This document shows positions 23,721 through 34,809 of a stretch of 64,000 bases of DNA, piece by piece. Both the position numbers and the translations under genes were made by a program. Position 1 is the stretch's first letter; every line of letters begins with the position of its first letter. Source of the stretch: Pelobates cultripes (taxonomy: Eukaryota; Chordata; Amphibia; Anura; Pelobatidae); the NCBI GenBank assembly GCA_933207985.1, contig OW240912.1:229599672-229663671 (forward strand), written 5' to 3'. The notes beneath the pieces were generated by a model. The model did not search any database and had not been told where the DNA came from. It saw nothing but the letters and a program-made list of their open reading frames with translations.

Positions 23721-25011
23721 TTTTTAGTTTTGATAAAAAATATTTAACTTATGAAAATTGTACATTTTGTGCTAATGTTTAACTCTTTTAGACTCATTTG
23801 AATTATTTTCCAGTTCTCTGCTGTCTTTAGTTTGATGCTGAACTTTATCATATTAGAATGACCAATAAGGATCATGGTACAGATTTACTTAATAGATTGT
23901 ACTTTTAGCTTTAAATATACCTTCAAATCATCTGCATGGAGTAATGGCAGTTCTTTGAAATAGGCCAGATATGTGACACAGTTTTAATTAGCCAAAGGTT
24001 CTGATTAAACACAACTTGGCACTACTTTTCTGGAACTGATGTTTGAATGCCAAATTTATATAATCAATAAACCACTAACTACTGTTCTTCCTTTTTGACA
24101 TAATGCCATGCATCATCACATTAGTACATTTATTCATGCACAGTAAAATTTTGCCCCATTGACCAAGAGTACACTTCAAATAAAATAATTATAAATTGCC
24201 TCCTATACATTTAACCTTTTCACTAATAAAGGATGCTGAGAAAGTGTAAAACAATGGTCCTAACATTCTACATTGTGCTTGTAATGAAGATACACAATTA
24301 CAGTTTGATTTACTAGACCCCAATGTCTTTTTTTTGGTTTTGCAGTTCAGTGTCAAAATTGTTATTTGCTACCTAGTGTAATGTTGATGTGAAGCCAATT
24401 AGCAAAGGGTTCTGGCTGGAACATGGATGCTCTATAGAAGCCAGGAACCCAACTTGCTATTTAATATATGGTGTTGTAGTTTCATTGGCTCCCAAAAAGC
24501 CTTTTTTGGCATAAACACTATGCCAAATGAGACCAGTTGTAAAGTCTCACTAGTTGACCTACATTAATAAATTAACTCTTTCAGTGTTACATCAAAGAGC
24601 AGCACGATTCACTGTTATTCCTTGTGGCATTGAAAGTAAAGGAAAAATGTTATAATTGCTCTGCATACAATATAGATACTTGGCATGTATTAACAGAAAA
24701 CCCAACGGGCTCACTAAGAGACAGTTAGGTATCACAAAAAAAAAAGTGTAATCCACAAGATACCCCCATGTTCCCCCAAAAAACAGAAGAAGCCCAGTAA
24801 TTGGCCTTGTCTCTTTCTTCACCCCATGGGCTTTTGGGTGGAGAGAAATATGTTACCCGGGCCCTGTAAAAAAATGAATTACCCTTCTTGGCCCTTGAGA
24901 CCTAAAGGGAGGAGACCTTAGGAGTGAATCTTGTTCAGGAATAACCCCTTATTAAATGAATGGCCCTTTTAGGTGGCTGGTATCGCTACCCCTCACTATA
25001 ACAACTTTAGC
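23721..25011. other. No recognisable gene
   Basis: AT-rich, intron-like sequence. A segment at about 24830-24950 has purine-rich 'gggaggag' composition like TE sequence, but I cannot name it. Confidence 0.45.
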
Positions 25012-25200
25012 TTAAAGGGCCACTATAGTGCCAGGAAAACAAACTTGTTTTCCTGGCATTATGTAGTCCTTAGGTCCCCCCCACCCTCATGGTGCCCCTC
25101 CCACTGGGCTGAAGGGGTTAAAACCCCTTCAGACACTTAACTTTCTCCAGCGCCGGGCTCCCTCTGTGCTGGGGAACTCTCTCCTCCTCCTCTAATCTGT
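25012..25200 (+). mobile_element. T2/Kolobok-type MITE, left part
   Basis: It starts TTAAAGGGCCACTATAG at 25012 with the palindrome 'ccaggaaaacaaacttgttttcctgg'-type core. GC-rich sequence ('ccagcgccgggctccctc') follows. The right TTAA end is not seen, so it is truncated. Confidence 0.55.
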
Positions 25201-25364
25201 TCTATAATTGCATGTTAATGTTATTTTACTTCATTTATATTGTGGTTTTAAACTCAGATTAAATGTTAGAGCACAGTTCAGTGCTCTATATCAGGACTGT
25301 GCTGTATGATTACACGTTATGTGGAATTACTCCATTTATGGGATGTTTAAAGGGAGCATGGATT

Positions 25365-26905
25365 AGTGCTCTCTAATCAGGATGGGGACATACATGCTCT
25401 AGAGTTCACATCCTGTACTCCTGTACTGCTGTACACCTGTGGTTACCCCCTGGCTAGGTCATTACTACTTTGTCCTACTGAATGGAGTCAGGCTATTGCA
25501 GCTGCTGAACAGGATTCCCAGAACATATGGCTTACAGAGATATACACTCTGGTTCTCCAGTAAATACGGCTTAAAGAGGTATAGCCAGGACCTTCGAACA
25601 TCTGTCTGACAACAGATCAGTGCACTCTATACGGCCATGACCCACACTTGAAGGGTTCCATACCCCGTGCACCTCATAAACCGTGCTAATCTATTCCTCT
25701 GTTAGCTACTGGACACAATTTTCAGCACTTCCATCTTCACAGAAAATCTCCCATGACAGTGCATTAACCATTGGAAGAGCTGAGGGAAGCTCTCTACCAG
25801 GCTGATGGCCAGCACTTAAGGATTCACACCATATGCACCCGGGGTGAGGCCCCTACTAGATGTGCACTGCACTACTGAATGGAGACATTCTATGACAGAC
25901 ACTGTTAACTGCTGGACAGGAGTTTCAGCGCTCCCGGCTTAAAGGAATATTTTCCTCTACAGCAAATTTAATTGTTGGAAAACTGATTGATGCACTCTAT
26001 CGAAGTTGTGACCAGCACTTAGGGTTCATACCCTATACACCCGGGGACGAGGCTCATCTTCATGTCCACAAGCACCGCCCACGCCTCACCCTTCTGTCAG
26101 TCCCTACATTGGCTTATTGTAAGATACAGGGCTCAATTCTGGTTCTTTCTTTTAAATTTCTACATAATGCTGCTCCCACCTATCTATCCTCCCTAATACA
26201 CAAGTATGTCCCATCTAGGCCCTTACGCTCTGCTGAAGACTAATATCTATCTTCTATCCGTACTCCCACCTCTGATGCTCGCCTTCAAGACTTCTCGAGG
26301 GCTGCACCATTCCTGTGGAACTCAGTGCCCTCCTCCATTAGATATTCACCCAGTCTCCACTCCTTCAAAAAATCATTAAAAACCCACTTGTTCATAAAAG
26401 CATATCAATTAAACTGTTAATAGCTCCCGACTGATTCCTCTCTTGCAACTGTCATTAGTCTAATACTATCCTTACCTTTTGTGTCACTTTACCCCACTCC
26501 CTCTAGCATGTAAGCTCATTGAGCAAGGCCCTCAATCCCTCTGTTCCTGTGTGTCCAACTTGTCTGGTTACAACTACATGTTTGTTAATCCACTCACTGT
26601 AAAGCACTGCGGAATTTGTTGGCGCTATATAAATAATAACATAATAATAATAATAACAAGGGCTCATACCCTGTGAACCCGGAGTGAGGCTCCTACAATA
26701 CATTCGCTGCACTGGAATGCTATACGGAGGCATGCTGTTCCAGCCTTCGACTTACTGCTGGACAGGATTTCAATGCTGTCAGCTTAAATGCATATCTTCC
26801 TTGCTAGTGAATTAATGGTAGGAGAACTAATTGATGTTCTCTAACAGGGCTGTGGCCAGCACTTGAGGGTTCATACCCTGTGCTACTAGGGTGAGGCCCT
26901 ACTAT
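25365..26905. repeat. Degenerate tandem repeats of about 240 bp, split by an L2 fragment
   Basis: Successive units, beginning near 25365, 25610, 25850 and 26658, share landmarks in the same order: 'ggccagcactt', 'gggttcataccct', 'cccggggtgaggc', a 'tgcactgcact' stretch, 'ctgctggacagg' and 'gatgcactctat'. Copies are about 60-80% alike by eye. The array lies just upstream of a decayed DIRS-like gag/RT and could be its leader or an independent satellite. Confidence 0.65.
26056..26658 (+). mobile_element. L2-like LINE 3' fragment
   Basis: It matches the complement of the 21950-23720 L2 3' region: 'tgctcccacctatctatcctccctaat', 'cccatctaggcccttacgctct', 'actccttcaaaa...cattaaaaacccac', 'gtaagctcattgagcaaggcc', and 'cgctatataaataataac' with an (ATA)n tail. 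The 5' end is truncated. It is inserted into the 240-bp tandem array. Confidence 0.75.
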
Positions 26906-27299
26906 ACCTGTACTGCACTGTGCTGCATAGTGGAGGCATGCTGTTGCGTCCTCTTATTACTGGGTCAGCCCCAGTCTATTTTATTTGGCCACTATTCAGA
27001 GTACAACCTGCAGGGATTTCTGTGAGCAGTGCCTACTACTATGGCAGGCTGATCTGTTTGTCCTGCATCCTGTGCCTGCCTACTGGTTTGTGCCCATACT
27101 ATGATAAACCTACCTGCCTATTTCTTTCTGGGGGATCTCCAGGTAACTGAAGGTGACAGTGCCTCGCACACTACTGGCCAGGAAGACACAGAAAAGACCC
27201 TACTGGTCACTGGCTGTGTAACCTACACATCCGTCACCCACATTCAAGAAACTGGTCCCCTCTCGATCACTTGGCTACTTTATGCACCTCTGGCTTTGT

Positions 27300-28570
27300 A
27301 GCCTCTAGATAAAGATGTCCATAACTGTTTGCAGTTGGACAACCCATGCCCTTCCCTCCCAGACAGAGCGGCACAGATGACTGCGTTTGACCAGCAAATG
27401 GTGTCCTTCATGGTTCTGGCTGACCACGACTCCACAGGGGAGTCAGGAGAAGTCTCAGAGACAGCCAAGACTAACTGTTGGATTCTATCGACCCTATCAT
27501 CGGTATGATGCCAGATGCCGCCAACACCATCCGGAATGGGCTCAGAGATGCTTCTGTTTTCATCAGAAACCCCAGTGTTCGCCTCTCCTATGGGACGCGA
27601 TTAGCAGCACTCGTCCGTATTGACGGATTGTTGGCTGATCTGTGCGCCAAATCATTGGGATCCCAGACACAAGGCACACCAATTCCTGAGGGAACTTATT
27701 ACATGCGTTTATGGTCCCGCTGCCCTCATCAAGACCCAAACCTCCAAGAGTAAGGTGTTACAGGGTTACCTCCACAAGGGGTGTTCTTTAGGACCGGTCG
27801 ACAGTGGGGCTTGTCGCCAACCACTTTGGGACATCTGACCCAGTACCACTCTATCACTAACTCTATTACCCATATGGAGCGAGAATCAACCTCTGGTACT
27901 CCCAGATGATCGGACAGAGAACACAGAACACACAGATGCACTAGGTACCGATATTCTCAGGGGAGTGCCCCTATTGTAACATTGACTTTACTTTCTACTA
28001 CACCCACAGGAAATTCCATCTCATCTAGGTGGAAGGCATTCAAACCCAATAAGGACCCCTTTCGCGTAGATGACTGGCTTACAAAACTGGATTTGAAGAC
28101 ACATCATAGTGGTCGTTTTATCCATCCCACAACATTATCTAGGTTTCCTGTGACACAATCAACCTCGGCTCTTCACCTGATCCCTCAACACGGATCCTTG
28201 GGGTCTTCGTTAAGCTACCAAAACCAGTGATTAATTACGTGTAGGAAAGGCGAGGCATTATCTTCTTGGACAATCTTCTTCAGGTCGATTCAGGGAACTG
28301 AAGACTTCGTCAACACCAATGATTCTTCATGGTCCAACTTGAACCGTCATGTTTCATAGTGGATGATCCACTTTTTAGGATTCGTAAGCGACTCTGCGCC
28401 TTGCATGCGGAAGCTTCCCCTCTGCAAAAGTCTCCTCTATCCTGAAGGAATATTCACACAGTCCTCCACTGCAACACCGTGACCCTGCATACCTGGAATT
28501 CTTTGTGCAATACTTCACTATCCGTAGACTGGTAAAGAAGTATGTTACAGATTTCTTACACTCCATCTGA
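27300..28570 (+). pseudogene. Decayed DIRS-like gag and reverse transcriptase
   Basis: 27387-27753 gives a gag-like stretch ('GLRDASVFIRNPSVRLSYG', 'RIDGLLADLCAKSLG') in two frames. 27982-28500 gives RT blocks resembling DIRS: 'DPFRVDDWLTKLDLK', then 'FIHPTTL', then in another frame 'VKLPKPVINYV' and 'IIFLDNLL', the counterpart of the DIRS catalytic motif. Many stops and shifts are present. No recombinase or termini are recognised. Assignment rests on these short blocks. Confidence 0.5.
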
Positions 28571-28944
28571 GTAAATCCGTGCGGCGTCTCCCGAAATCCA
28601 AATAAAGCAGAAGGTGTTGTGAATTATAGCTCCCAATCCCCCAAACATAAGCCAAGACTTCATGAAGGGGTAAAACAATCTGGTTTATTGATGGCCACAG
28701 CTCGACCTTTTATGCAGGTCCTCCAGCAAGGGTTACTCCCACAGGGAACACAAATACAGTAACCAATCATTTTACAATAAAATATGACACACTCCCACAT
28801 GATCAGTGAAATCCCTTCTCTCTATCCTGGAGATAACTGGGTTAAGTGGCCGGAGCAAACTTAATTATCTCCAGGTAGAGAGAAAATTTCCATTTTACAA
28901 AAGTAACAAAAATACATTAAAATATATAACTTTGCTTTTCTCGA
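28571..28944. other. Unidentified TE-like stretch at a truncated gypsy end
   Basis: No ORF is seen. An imperfect inverted repeat ('ctctctatcctggagataa' / 'taattatctccaggtagagag') lies at about 28815-28882. This inverted motif also occurs in the LTR of copy B (43925-43970), so the stretch may be a fragment of a related LTR. Confidence 0.35.
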
Positions 28945-29599
28945 GCAAAGGCAGAATGTTTGGCATTATTTCTGGCAAATTCCCGTGGCCAGAGGCAGAA
29001 TGTTTGGCATTATTTCTGGCAAATTCAGCCCAGGGAAGAAGGTCAGCCCAGTTGTCTTGGAGTTGAGACGTAAAGCAGCGGAGGTATTGCTCAAGGCTTT
29101 GATTAGTCTGTTCAGCAGCACCATTGGTCTGTGGATGATAAGCAGAGGAGAAAGTGAGCTCAATACCCATGTCTTTGTAAAAGCCCCTCCAAAACTTTGA
29201 GATAAATTGTGAGCCCCTATCAGACATGATTATGTCGGGCATACCGTGTAGACATATTATTTCCTTAGCGAATATGTTGGCTAATTCAGCATAAGACGGT
29301 AACTTCTTTAATGGAATGAAGTGTGCCATCTTAGAAAAATGATCTACTACAACCAAAATAACAGTAAAACCTTTCGATGGTGGTAGTTCTACAATAAAAT
29401 CCATAGATAATTGTGACCATGGAACAGACGGTAGAGGAAGAGGATGCAGAAGACCACATGGTACTTGATGAGAAGGTTTGGATTGAGAACATACATCACA
29501 GGACGATACATAGGCTTGTACGTCCTTCCTGAGGGACGGCCACCAATACTGCGGGGCGATTAAATCAATAGTCTTGGACACCCCCATGTGTCCAGCCAT
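28945..29599 (-). pseudogene. Ty3/gypsy integrase, C-terminally truncated
   Basis: It contains the zinc-binding region ('GHMGVSKTID' to 'SSCDVCSQSKP'). The catalytic core follows with Asp in 'LSMDFIVELP', Asp in 'MSDRGSQF' and Glu in 'GAAEQTNQS', the D,D,E triad with expected spacing. The reading frame then runs into a duplicated 34-bp block and foreign sequence, so the C-terminal domain (a chromodomain in many Sushi-type elements) is absent. The core itself has no stop. Confidence 0.8.
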
Positions 29600-29634
29600 T
29601 TTACTATCATGGTAGTGGCAAAATACTTCTCCTC

Positions 29635-31323
29635 TTAAATTAAGAGGAACAAAATGTTTCTCAGCAGGTTTGTCAACTGGCGCCCTATCTTTTGAATTTT
29701 GTACAGAAGGGGAGATGAAACTCTGGTTCTAGTTACTGCAAAATTTCTCTCAGGGGGTATAACGGGTTCAGTTATGTCCTCCTCCTTATCGAGAGTAGCA
29801 AATTGTCTGGACAGTAAATCAGCTTTGATATTACGCTTCCCTGGTAGATATGAGATTAGATAGTTAAAACGAGAAAGAAAAAGAGCCCAGCGTGCCTGTC
29901 TGGAAGAAAGTCTTTTGGCGTCACTCAAATATGATAAATTCTTATGATCGGTAAGAACCATGAGAGTTACGAAAGAACCTTCAAGTAAGTGAGACCATTA
30001 TTTAAGAGCTAAGATTATAGCCAATAATTCTCTATTATCTATATCATAATTCTTTTCTGCAGGTGTTAATTTATGAGAAAAGAACCCACAAGGATGCAAC
30101 AGAGCGGTTGGAGACTCCCTCTGGGAAAGGATAGCTCCCACACCGGATTCAGAGGCATCTACTTCAAGGATGAAGGGTCTAGAAGGATTTGGGTGTACCA
30201 GGACAGGAGCAGATGCAAAAGCTTTCTTTAAGCGAGAGAAGGAGGCCTTAGCGTCTATTGACCAATAGACGTGATCCGCTCCCTTTTTAGTCATAGCAGT
30301 AATTGGAGCTATTATCTGAGAAAAGTTTTTGATGAACTGTCTATAATAATTGGCGAACCCAATGAATCTCTGTATGGACTTTAGTCCAATGGGTAAAGGC
30401 CATTCGAGAATGGAAGATAGTGTTTTAGGGTCCATTTGAAACCCTTTAGCAGATATTATGTAACCCAAAAAGTGAACGGAAGTTTGATCAAATAAACATT
30501 TCTCGAGTTTACAATACAAGCCGTTGGCAAGAAGTGTCTGTAATATGCTTCTGACCTGTCTGTGATTAGTTTGTATATCAGAAGAGTGAATGAGTATATC
30601 GTCAAGATATACAATAGCATAAGTGTGTAAATAGTTCCTTAAAACATCATTGATGAGATATTGGAAGATGGCAGGAGCGTTACACAGACCGAAGGGCATA
30701 ACGGTGTATTCATAATGGCCACTTCGGGTGTTGAATGCCGTCATCCACTCATCTCCCTCTTTGATGCGAACAAGATTGTATGCTCCTCTAAGATCTAGTT
30801 TGGTAAATATTTTAGAACCATGAAGCTTGTCAGAGAGTTCTGTTATCAAGGGTATGGGGTAAGCATTCTTAAGAGTAATCTTATTTAGGCCTCTATAATC
30901 TATACATGGGCGGAGATTCCCCTCTTTTTTAGAAACAAAAAAGAAACCTGCCCCTGCTGGAGAAGAAGAACGTCTAATAAATCCCTTTTTTAGAGATTCT
31001 TGTTTGTACTCCTCCATAACCTTATTCTCTATTTGAGATAGAGGGTATACTCTTCCCTTGGGTGGCATAGTGCCAGGAATAAGCTTGATGTGAGGAGGAA
31101 GACGGTCCGCCTCCACTTTATCAAACACTCTTTTAAGATCCTGGTATTGAGGTGGCACAATAGTGGATAGAGGAGGGGACGTAGGAACATTAAGAGAGCA
31201 GAGGGGTCTAACATTTATGCAAGTAGGTTCACATGAGGGGCTCCAAGACAAAACCTGTCTTTCTCTCCAATCAAGAATAGGGTATGTTTTTGTAACCAGA
31301 GAAAACCAAGAACTAGGGGACAA
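29635..31323 (-). pseudogene. Ty3/gypsy reverse transcriptase-RNase H, two disruptions
   Basis: 29998-31323 is open and contains 'GFIRRSSSPAGAGFFFV', 'LRPCIDYRGLN', 'FTKLDLRGAYN', 'MPFGLCNAPA', the catalytic 'IVYLDDILIH' and the RNase H start 'PFILEVDASESGVGAIL'. A TAA interrupts 'LALK/WSH' near 29995. The frame then continues in 29635-29961 with '[10 protein letters not shown]' and '[16 protein letters not shown]'. The upstream link to protease needs a frameshift near 31270. Apart from these lesions the core is well kept. Confidence 0.85.
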
Positions 31324-31724
31324 GAAGGAGAAGAAATGACTTGAAATGACAATTTTTCTTGATGGCTTGCGCCCACCACTACAACAACAGCTTCCGTTTG
31401 GTGTGTCACATATGGGACTTTTAAAGGTCTACCATCTATGGCCTCAATGGCCAAGGGTGTTTTTCTCTCTTCCAAAGGAAGAGAAATGGATGTTGAAAAA
31501 GCCTGGTCAATAAAGTTGTCAGCTGAACCAGAGTCAATGAGGGCCATACTTTGGTGACAAAACTTTCCCCAGGAAAGGGTTACAGGTATAAGACACCTGT
31601 GTGGAGCTGTTTTAGGGGACAGAGACATTACACCCAAGGCTGGTCCCCTGCATGAGCTTAGGCGGTGGAGTCTTCCGGGCGAGGTGGGCAGTTGATGCCC
31701 TTTTTTGCCACAATACAGGCACAA
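31215..31724 (-). pseudogene. Ty3/gypsy zinc knuckle and protease
   Basis: It begins with a CCHC-type knuckle 'CLYCGKKGHQLPTSP', in which the last Cys is replaced by Ser. An aspartic protease follows with the active-site 'ALIDSGSADNFI'. It is frame-shifted relative to the gag frame (join near 31700) and to RT (near 31270). It would process the Gag-Pol polyprotein in an intact element. Confidence 0.75.
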
Positions 31725-32428
31725 CCCTCTCCTCCTTCTGTAAGACTTTTCAGCCTCAAAGAGTCTGGTATATATTGTATCAAATCCTCGAGGAGCTCTG
31801 GAAGATCTCTAGCTGCCACCTCATCTTGTAAGGATTCAGTGAGTCCCTCAAAAAAAACATCTGTCAGGGCACTATTATTCCAGGTTACCTCAGAGGCTAA
31901 CGTACGGAATTCAATGGCATAGTCGGCCACAGATCCCTGTTTTAATTTTAAGAGAGCCCTGGCAGCTAGTCTCTTTCTGCCTGGGGGACTGAACACATTC
32001 CTGAAAGTCCTGAGAAATAGTTCAAGATCAAATACAATTAAATCATCATTTTCCCACAAAGGATTTATCCAAGCTAAAGCTTTACCATCTAATAGGTTCA
32101 TGATAAACGCTATCTTAGACCTGTCAGTAGGAAATTAATTGGGAGCCATTTCAAAATGTACCCCCACCTGGTTCAAAAAGCCCCTGCATAAAGACGGATC
32201 CCCGGAATAATGGGGAGGAGGGGTGAGACGAACGGATGGTGTAGGATGGGACGTGGATGGTAAGGATACAGCACCTTGAGCACTGTTCTCGTCCGCCTCT
32301 TGCTGGAGGCAAGCAGTTCTAGTGAGGATGGTTTGCAAAGCTTGGGCAAACTGATCCATCCTACAATCTAAACCCTTCATTCTATTTTCGCAAGCTGCCA
32401 TTTGTTGCCCCAAGTTTGCAGGGTCCAT
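31700..32428 (-). pseudogene. Ty3/gypsy Gag (Sushi-type capsid)
   Basis: It starts at ATG 32428, six bases inside the LTR. N-terminal part 32135-32428 is helical/coiled with 'PPPHYSGDPSLCRGFL', then a TAA at about 32135. The same frame continues in 31658-32101 with 'MNLLDGKALAWINPLW', 'ALLKLKQGSVADYAIEFRTLA' and 'LTDVFFEGLTESLQDE', the capsid fold seen in Sushi-ichi Gag and its domesticated PEG10/RTL/LDOC1 relatives. One nonsense codon and one frameshift break it. Confidence 0.8.
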
Positions 32429-32433
32429 GGCCC

Positions 32434-32980
32434 TGTCATAATGTCAAGGTTGAGCTCCCCAACACGCAAACTAAAGGACAAGAGAGGCAACCCCAGTTAA
32501 ACGTATTACCGGTCCTTGGAGAAGAAATACAAAATAGGAACGTCAGACGAGCCAAAGTCAGGGTTAGAGCAGGAAGCGTAATCGGAAAACAAAGCCAAAG
32601 GTCAAGGAAGCCAGAGATGAGAATAACCAGAAGACAAGCCGAAGTCAGATACCAAAGAGACACAAGTTAACAGAACGCACTATCGGGCTACAAGAAACCA
32701 CGACAGGGCAAGGAGGTGATGTAAGAAGGAGGTATAAATAGGGCTAGGTAGTCTCTGATAGGTTAGGGATAGAATATAAATAGAGTGTATATCTGGGTGC
32801 TGTCCCTTTAAGCATTTCGGGACAAGCCGCGCACACCCCTTCTGGAAACAGCACGCGCGAGCACGCCCCCGAACGCGCACGCGCACCTGAGTGGGCGACG
32901 CCAGCCAGAGGTCCGCACAGCCTGGCGGAGCAGGAAGGACGGCGGGAACGGAGCGGCGCGGGCTGCAAGGAGGTATGACA
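32434..32980 (-). repeat. 5' LTR of the Sushi-type element
   Basis: The boundaries are inverted TGTCAT...ATGACA ends. Read on the minus strand it starts 'TGTCATACCTCC' at 32980 and ends 'CATTATGACA' at 32434, directly before the gag start. It is about 547 bp. It contains a TATTTATA box and a GC-rich segment. The partner LTR is absent, so boundaries rest on the terminal motif only. Confidence 0.6.
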
Positions 32981-33412
32981 ATGATGCATCTGCTCAGGCA
33001 CAAAGCACAGAGGATTTTAAGAACTTAATGTGCCAAGAGCCATTATAAAATAATTTCAGGTTAAAAAAAAAGGATAGCACTTGGTAAGAATAAAATGAAG
33101 ACCTCTAATTAATTGACCACTTCTTTGCCATTGACTTCTATGTAATTTAGCAATCTCTTTGCAGCGCTTGGAAGAGGCCACCATGAACTGACAGACACAA
33201 GTTGTTTACAGTAACATCTCCAAAAATGTAATTGTATATCACGAGTTATATTGTGTTCTTTAACAAGACGTGCTTTTATTCTTTATCCAATCAGATAATT
33301 ATACCTGGTCTTTATGTATAGAGAGGGTAGCAAAAGGTGAGTGAAAAGTTTGGACTTTCCTGCGGTTACTGGGCAGATCAGCAGATAAGGTGCCCAAAAG
33401 GTACATTCCCCA
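32981..33412. other. No recognisable feature
   Basis: AT-rich sequence between the gypsy LTR and the L2 fragment. Confidence 0.5.
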
Positions 33413-33679
33413 GATATTATTATGATATTTATATAGCGCCATCAAATTCCGCAGCGCTTTACAATGGGTGGACAAACAGACATGTATTTGTAACCGGACA
33501 AGTTGGACATACAGGAACAGAGGGGTTGAGGGCCCTGCTCAATGAGCTTACATGCTAGAGGGAGTGGGGTAAAATGACACAAAAAGGTAAGGATAGTATT
33601 AGACTAGTGACAGATGCAGAAGAGGAATCAGTCAGGAGCTATTAACAGTTTAATTGATACGCTTTTATGAAGAAGTGGG
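33413..33679 (-). mobile_element. L2-like LINE 3' fragment, split by LTR element A (continues at 37436)
   Basis: 'attatgatatttatatagcgcc', 'aaattccgcagcgctttacaatggg', 'gttgagggccctgctcaatgagctta' match the L2 3' region at 21950. The sequence stops at 33679 and resumes at 37436-37515 ('tttttaatgatttttttgaag...gtggagactgg'), exactly across LTR element A and its TSD. Confidence 0.8.
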
Positions 33680-34661
33680 TGTGGCGGAACCAACCTCGCC
33701 ACTATGCACTGGAGAAGCCTGGTTGCCAGCCTCCTGCCATGTGACTATGGTCCCTGGGATGTATTGCCCTTTATTTGGGCATAATGGATTTGTGTTGTGC
33801 TGCTGCTGGCCCTTTTAAGAACCATCTGGGGACATACTGTGGAGTTACTGGGTGGCCACCATTTCCTGTATCAGAAGCACATGGTGAGAACAATGGATGG
33901 TGGCCATTTTAACTCACAGACACTGTGTGGACTTTTCAACACGGTGCCATCTCGCCAGTATTTGTTGCACAGAGACATCGTGCGGTGGTTTTGGACTATA
34001 CAGCAGGGGACACATTATACAGTGATTGTTTTTTATTTAGCCTGTATATATTCTGCAGAATCTGCATTAAATTGTATTTTCCAAAGTACTGAACGGATCT
34101 GGGTGAATTTTGGATATGTGGTTCACCCAGATCCCCCAGTTCCAAGGATATACTTTTATGGGGTTATTGCATGTTTTGGGGTCCCTGTGATGTGTTTTAT
34201 GAAACTGTATTTCTCTGGCTGTGATAATTAGATTACCCATTGTGTTCAGTAATCATATCACAGCCAGAGGGGAGGATTTTGTGTGGGAGTGTCTGGGTGT
34301 ATTGTATGAATTGATTGGCTGTTTTGTAACGCCCTGTGGGCTGTACTATGTTTGTGGATTGGGAATAAAAGAGACTGTATGTGACAGTACAGGGAGTTCC
34401 TGTTTAACCCTCAAAGTGAAGTGTCGTCTCATTATTGGGGGAAGGATTTATTGCATGCTGTTCCAGTTTGACTGCTAGGAGAGTAAACCTATTCGTATGG
34501 TTCCTATTCAACTGTCTACAGCATTCAAATGCTTGAGAGGATTCATATGCTTCTCCGGTTCGGTGGTTGTGGTGTCTGCTGCAGTGCTTGGAGTCCTCAG
34601 GAAGCGCTAGGAGCATCCTTTAACGGAGGTACCCAGTCGGGGTGCCAGGCGATCCGTTACA
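33680..34661 (+). repeat. Left LTR of copy A
   Basis: About 982 bp, TG...CA. A polyadenylation signal AATAAA lies at 34364-34369. It lacks a 10-bp segment ('aaagacatga') near 33775 that is present in the right LTR at about 36532-36541; otherwise the two are nearly identical, so the insertion is young. Confidence 0.85.
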
Positions 34662-34809
34662 TTGGTGGCAAGCGGTGGGATGGCGTCCTAGTGCGAGGTA
34701 AAGCAGCTCAGAGACACAGTTCGTGGATTTACAAATTGAAGGCGACGCTAGTGTTCATACAGCGTCCCTGTCTACATAAAGATTTGGGAAAACCAGCACT
34801 ACTTCAGAG

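Larger units (their letters stand above)
28945..32980 (-). mobile_element. Ty3/gypsy element, Sushi-type, with 5' LTR but no 3' end
   Basis: Read on the minus strand: LTR (32980-32434), gag, protease, RT, RNase H and integrase in the standard Ty3/gypsy order. The 3' part, including the end of integrase and the second LTR, is missing at 28945. The gag block resembles the Sushi-ichi/PEG10-RTL family. At the break a 34-bp segment is duplicated (28949-28982 and 28993-29027) with an 11-bp spacer. Confidence 0.85.

Noticed and set aside
28571..28944. Second LTR of the Sushi-type element
   Set aside because: It does not carry the TGTCATACC/ATTATGACA ends or body of 32434-32980.
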